This document shows positions 6,009 through 6,090 of a stretch of DNA of 6,090 bases, piece after piece. The stretch comes from an uncultured Clostridia bacterium. Its GTDB lineage: Bacteria; Bacillota; Clostridia; Christensenellales; Aristaeellaceae. The stretch lies in assembly GCA_934643535.1 (NCBI GenBank), contig CAKUCE010000185.1:1-6090 (forward strand). The letters are read 5' to 3'. The position numbers were made by a program, and so were the translations under genes. Every line of letters starts with the position of its first letter. Within the stretch, counting starts at the first letter, position 1. Under the pieces are notes generated by a model. That model worked only from the letters and a program-made list of their open reading frames with translations, was not told the origin of the DNA and made no database searches.

Positions 6009-6058
6009 GAGGAAAAATGTCCGTGTTTTTATGAAATGAGACAAACTGGGGGAAGGAA

Positions 6059-6090
6059 ATGTATTATATGAAATGGAAGGTGTGGTCTGA
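6059..6090 (+). CDS. Possible start of a divergent gene (truncated by the window)
   Basis: A frame opens with ATG 6059 or ATG 6068 and continues without a stop to the edge, reading MYYMKWKVWS. GGGGGAAGG (6048-6056) is a plausible ribosome-binding site, better spaced for ATG 6068. A TTGACT (6002-6007) lies upstream, but no good -10 is found at the right distance. Only ten codons are visible, so neither the gene nor its product can be established. Confidence 0.3.
   Translation, partial: MYYMKWKVWS

Noticed and set aside
6002..6032. TTGACT as the -35 of a rightward promoter
   Set aside because: No hexamer close to TATAAT lies 16-18 bases downstream, so only the leftward promoter is called.
5048..6034. 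A 328-codon open frame on the + strand opposite the SAM hydrolase
   Set aside because: It is the shadow of the hydrolase gene, whose - strand product has all family motifs and a strong Shine-Dalgarno.

Overview
The window looks like chromosomal DNA from a GC-rich, Gram-positive anaerobe of the Clostridia type. The reasons are purine-rich Shine-Dalgarno sites of the AGGAGG kind in front of nearly every gene, a fused two-domain EcfA with a UPF0397-type S component, and a PP2C/kinase pair; this assignment is inference. There are four complete genes, one gene complete apart from its upstream part, and possibly the first codons of one more. They form two convergent blocks separated by a hairpin-rich spacer.

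Left block (+ strand, 2-1493): the C-terminal part of a PP2C-type protein phosphatase, followed without a gap by a small Ser/Thr protein kinase whose start codon lies inside the phosphatase gene. This is a phosphatase/kinase signalling pair. The kinase has unusual catalytic-loop residues (His-Ala-Asp, Lys-Pro-Glu-His, and Asp-Leu-Asp in the DFG position).

Spacer (1494-1809): about 315 bases with no credible gene, filled with at least seven inverted repeats, including a nested branched structure and a near-perfect 21-base palindrome. It is the meeting point of the two convergent transcription units.

Right block (- strand, 5929 down to 1810): an apparent four-gene operon. In transcription order these are a SAM hydroxide adenosyltransferase (SAM hydrolase, DUF62 family), a UPF0397-type ECF transporter S component, a fused double ABC ATPase (EcfA-EcfA') and the transmembrane coupling protein EcfT. 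Together the last three are all the parts of one energy-coupling-factor importer with a dedicated S component. A promoter with an extended -10 lies just upstream of the hydrolase gene. A large inverted repeat spans the hydrolase stop codon, and a possible attenuator lies between the S component and EcfA; both could set different expression levels along the operon. The link between a SAM-cleaving enzyme and a transporter usually labelled as riboflavin-type is the most interesting biological point, because it suggests a substrate connected to SAM, methionine or adenosine metabolism. A divergent reading frame begins at the right edge, but too little of it is present to identify.
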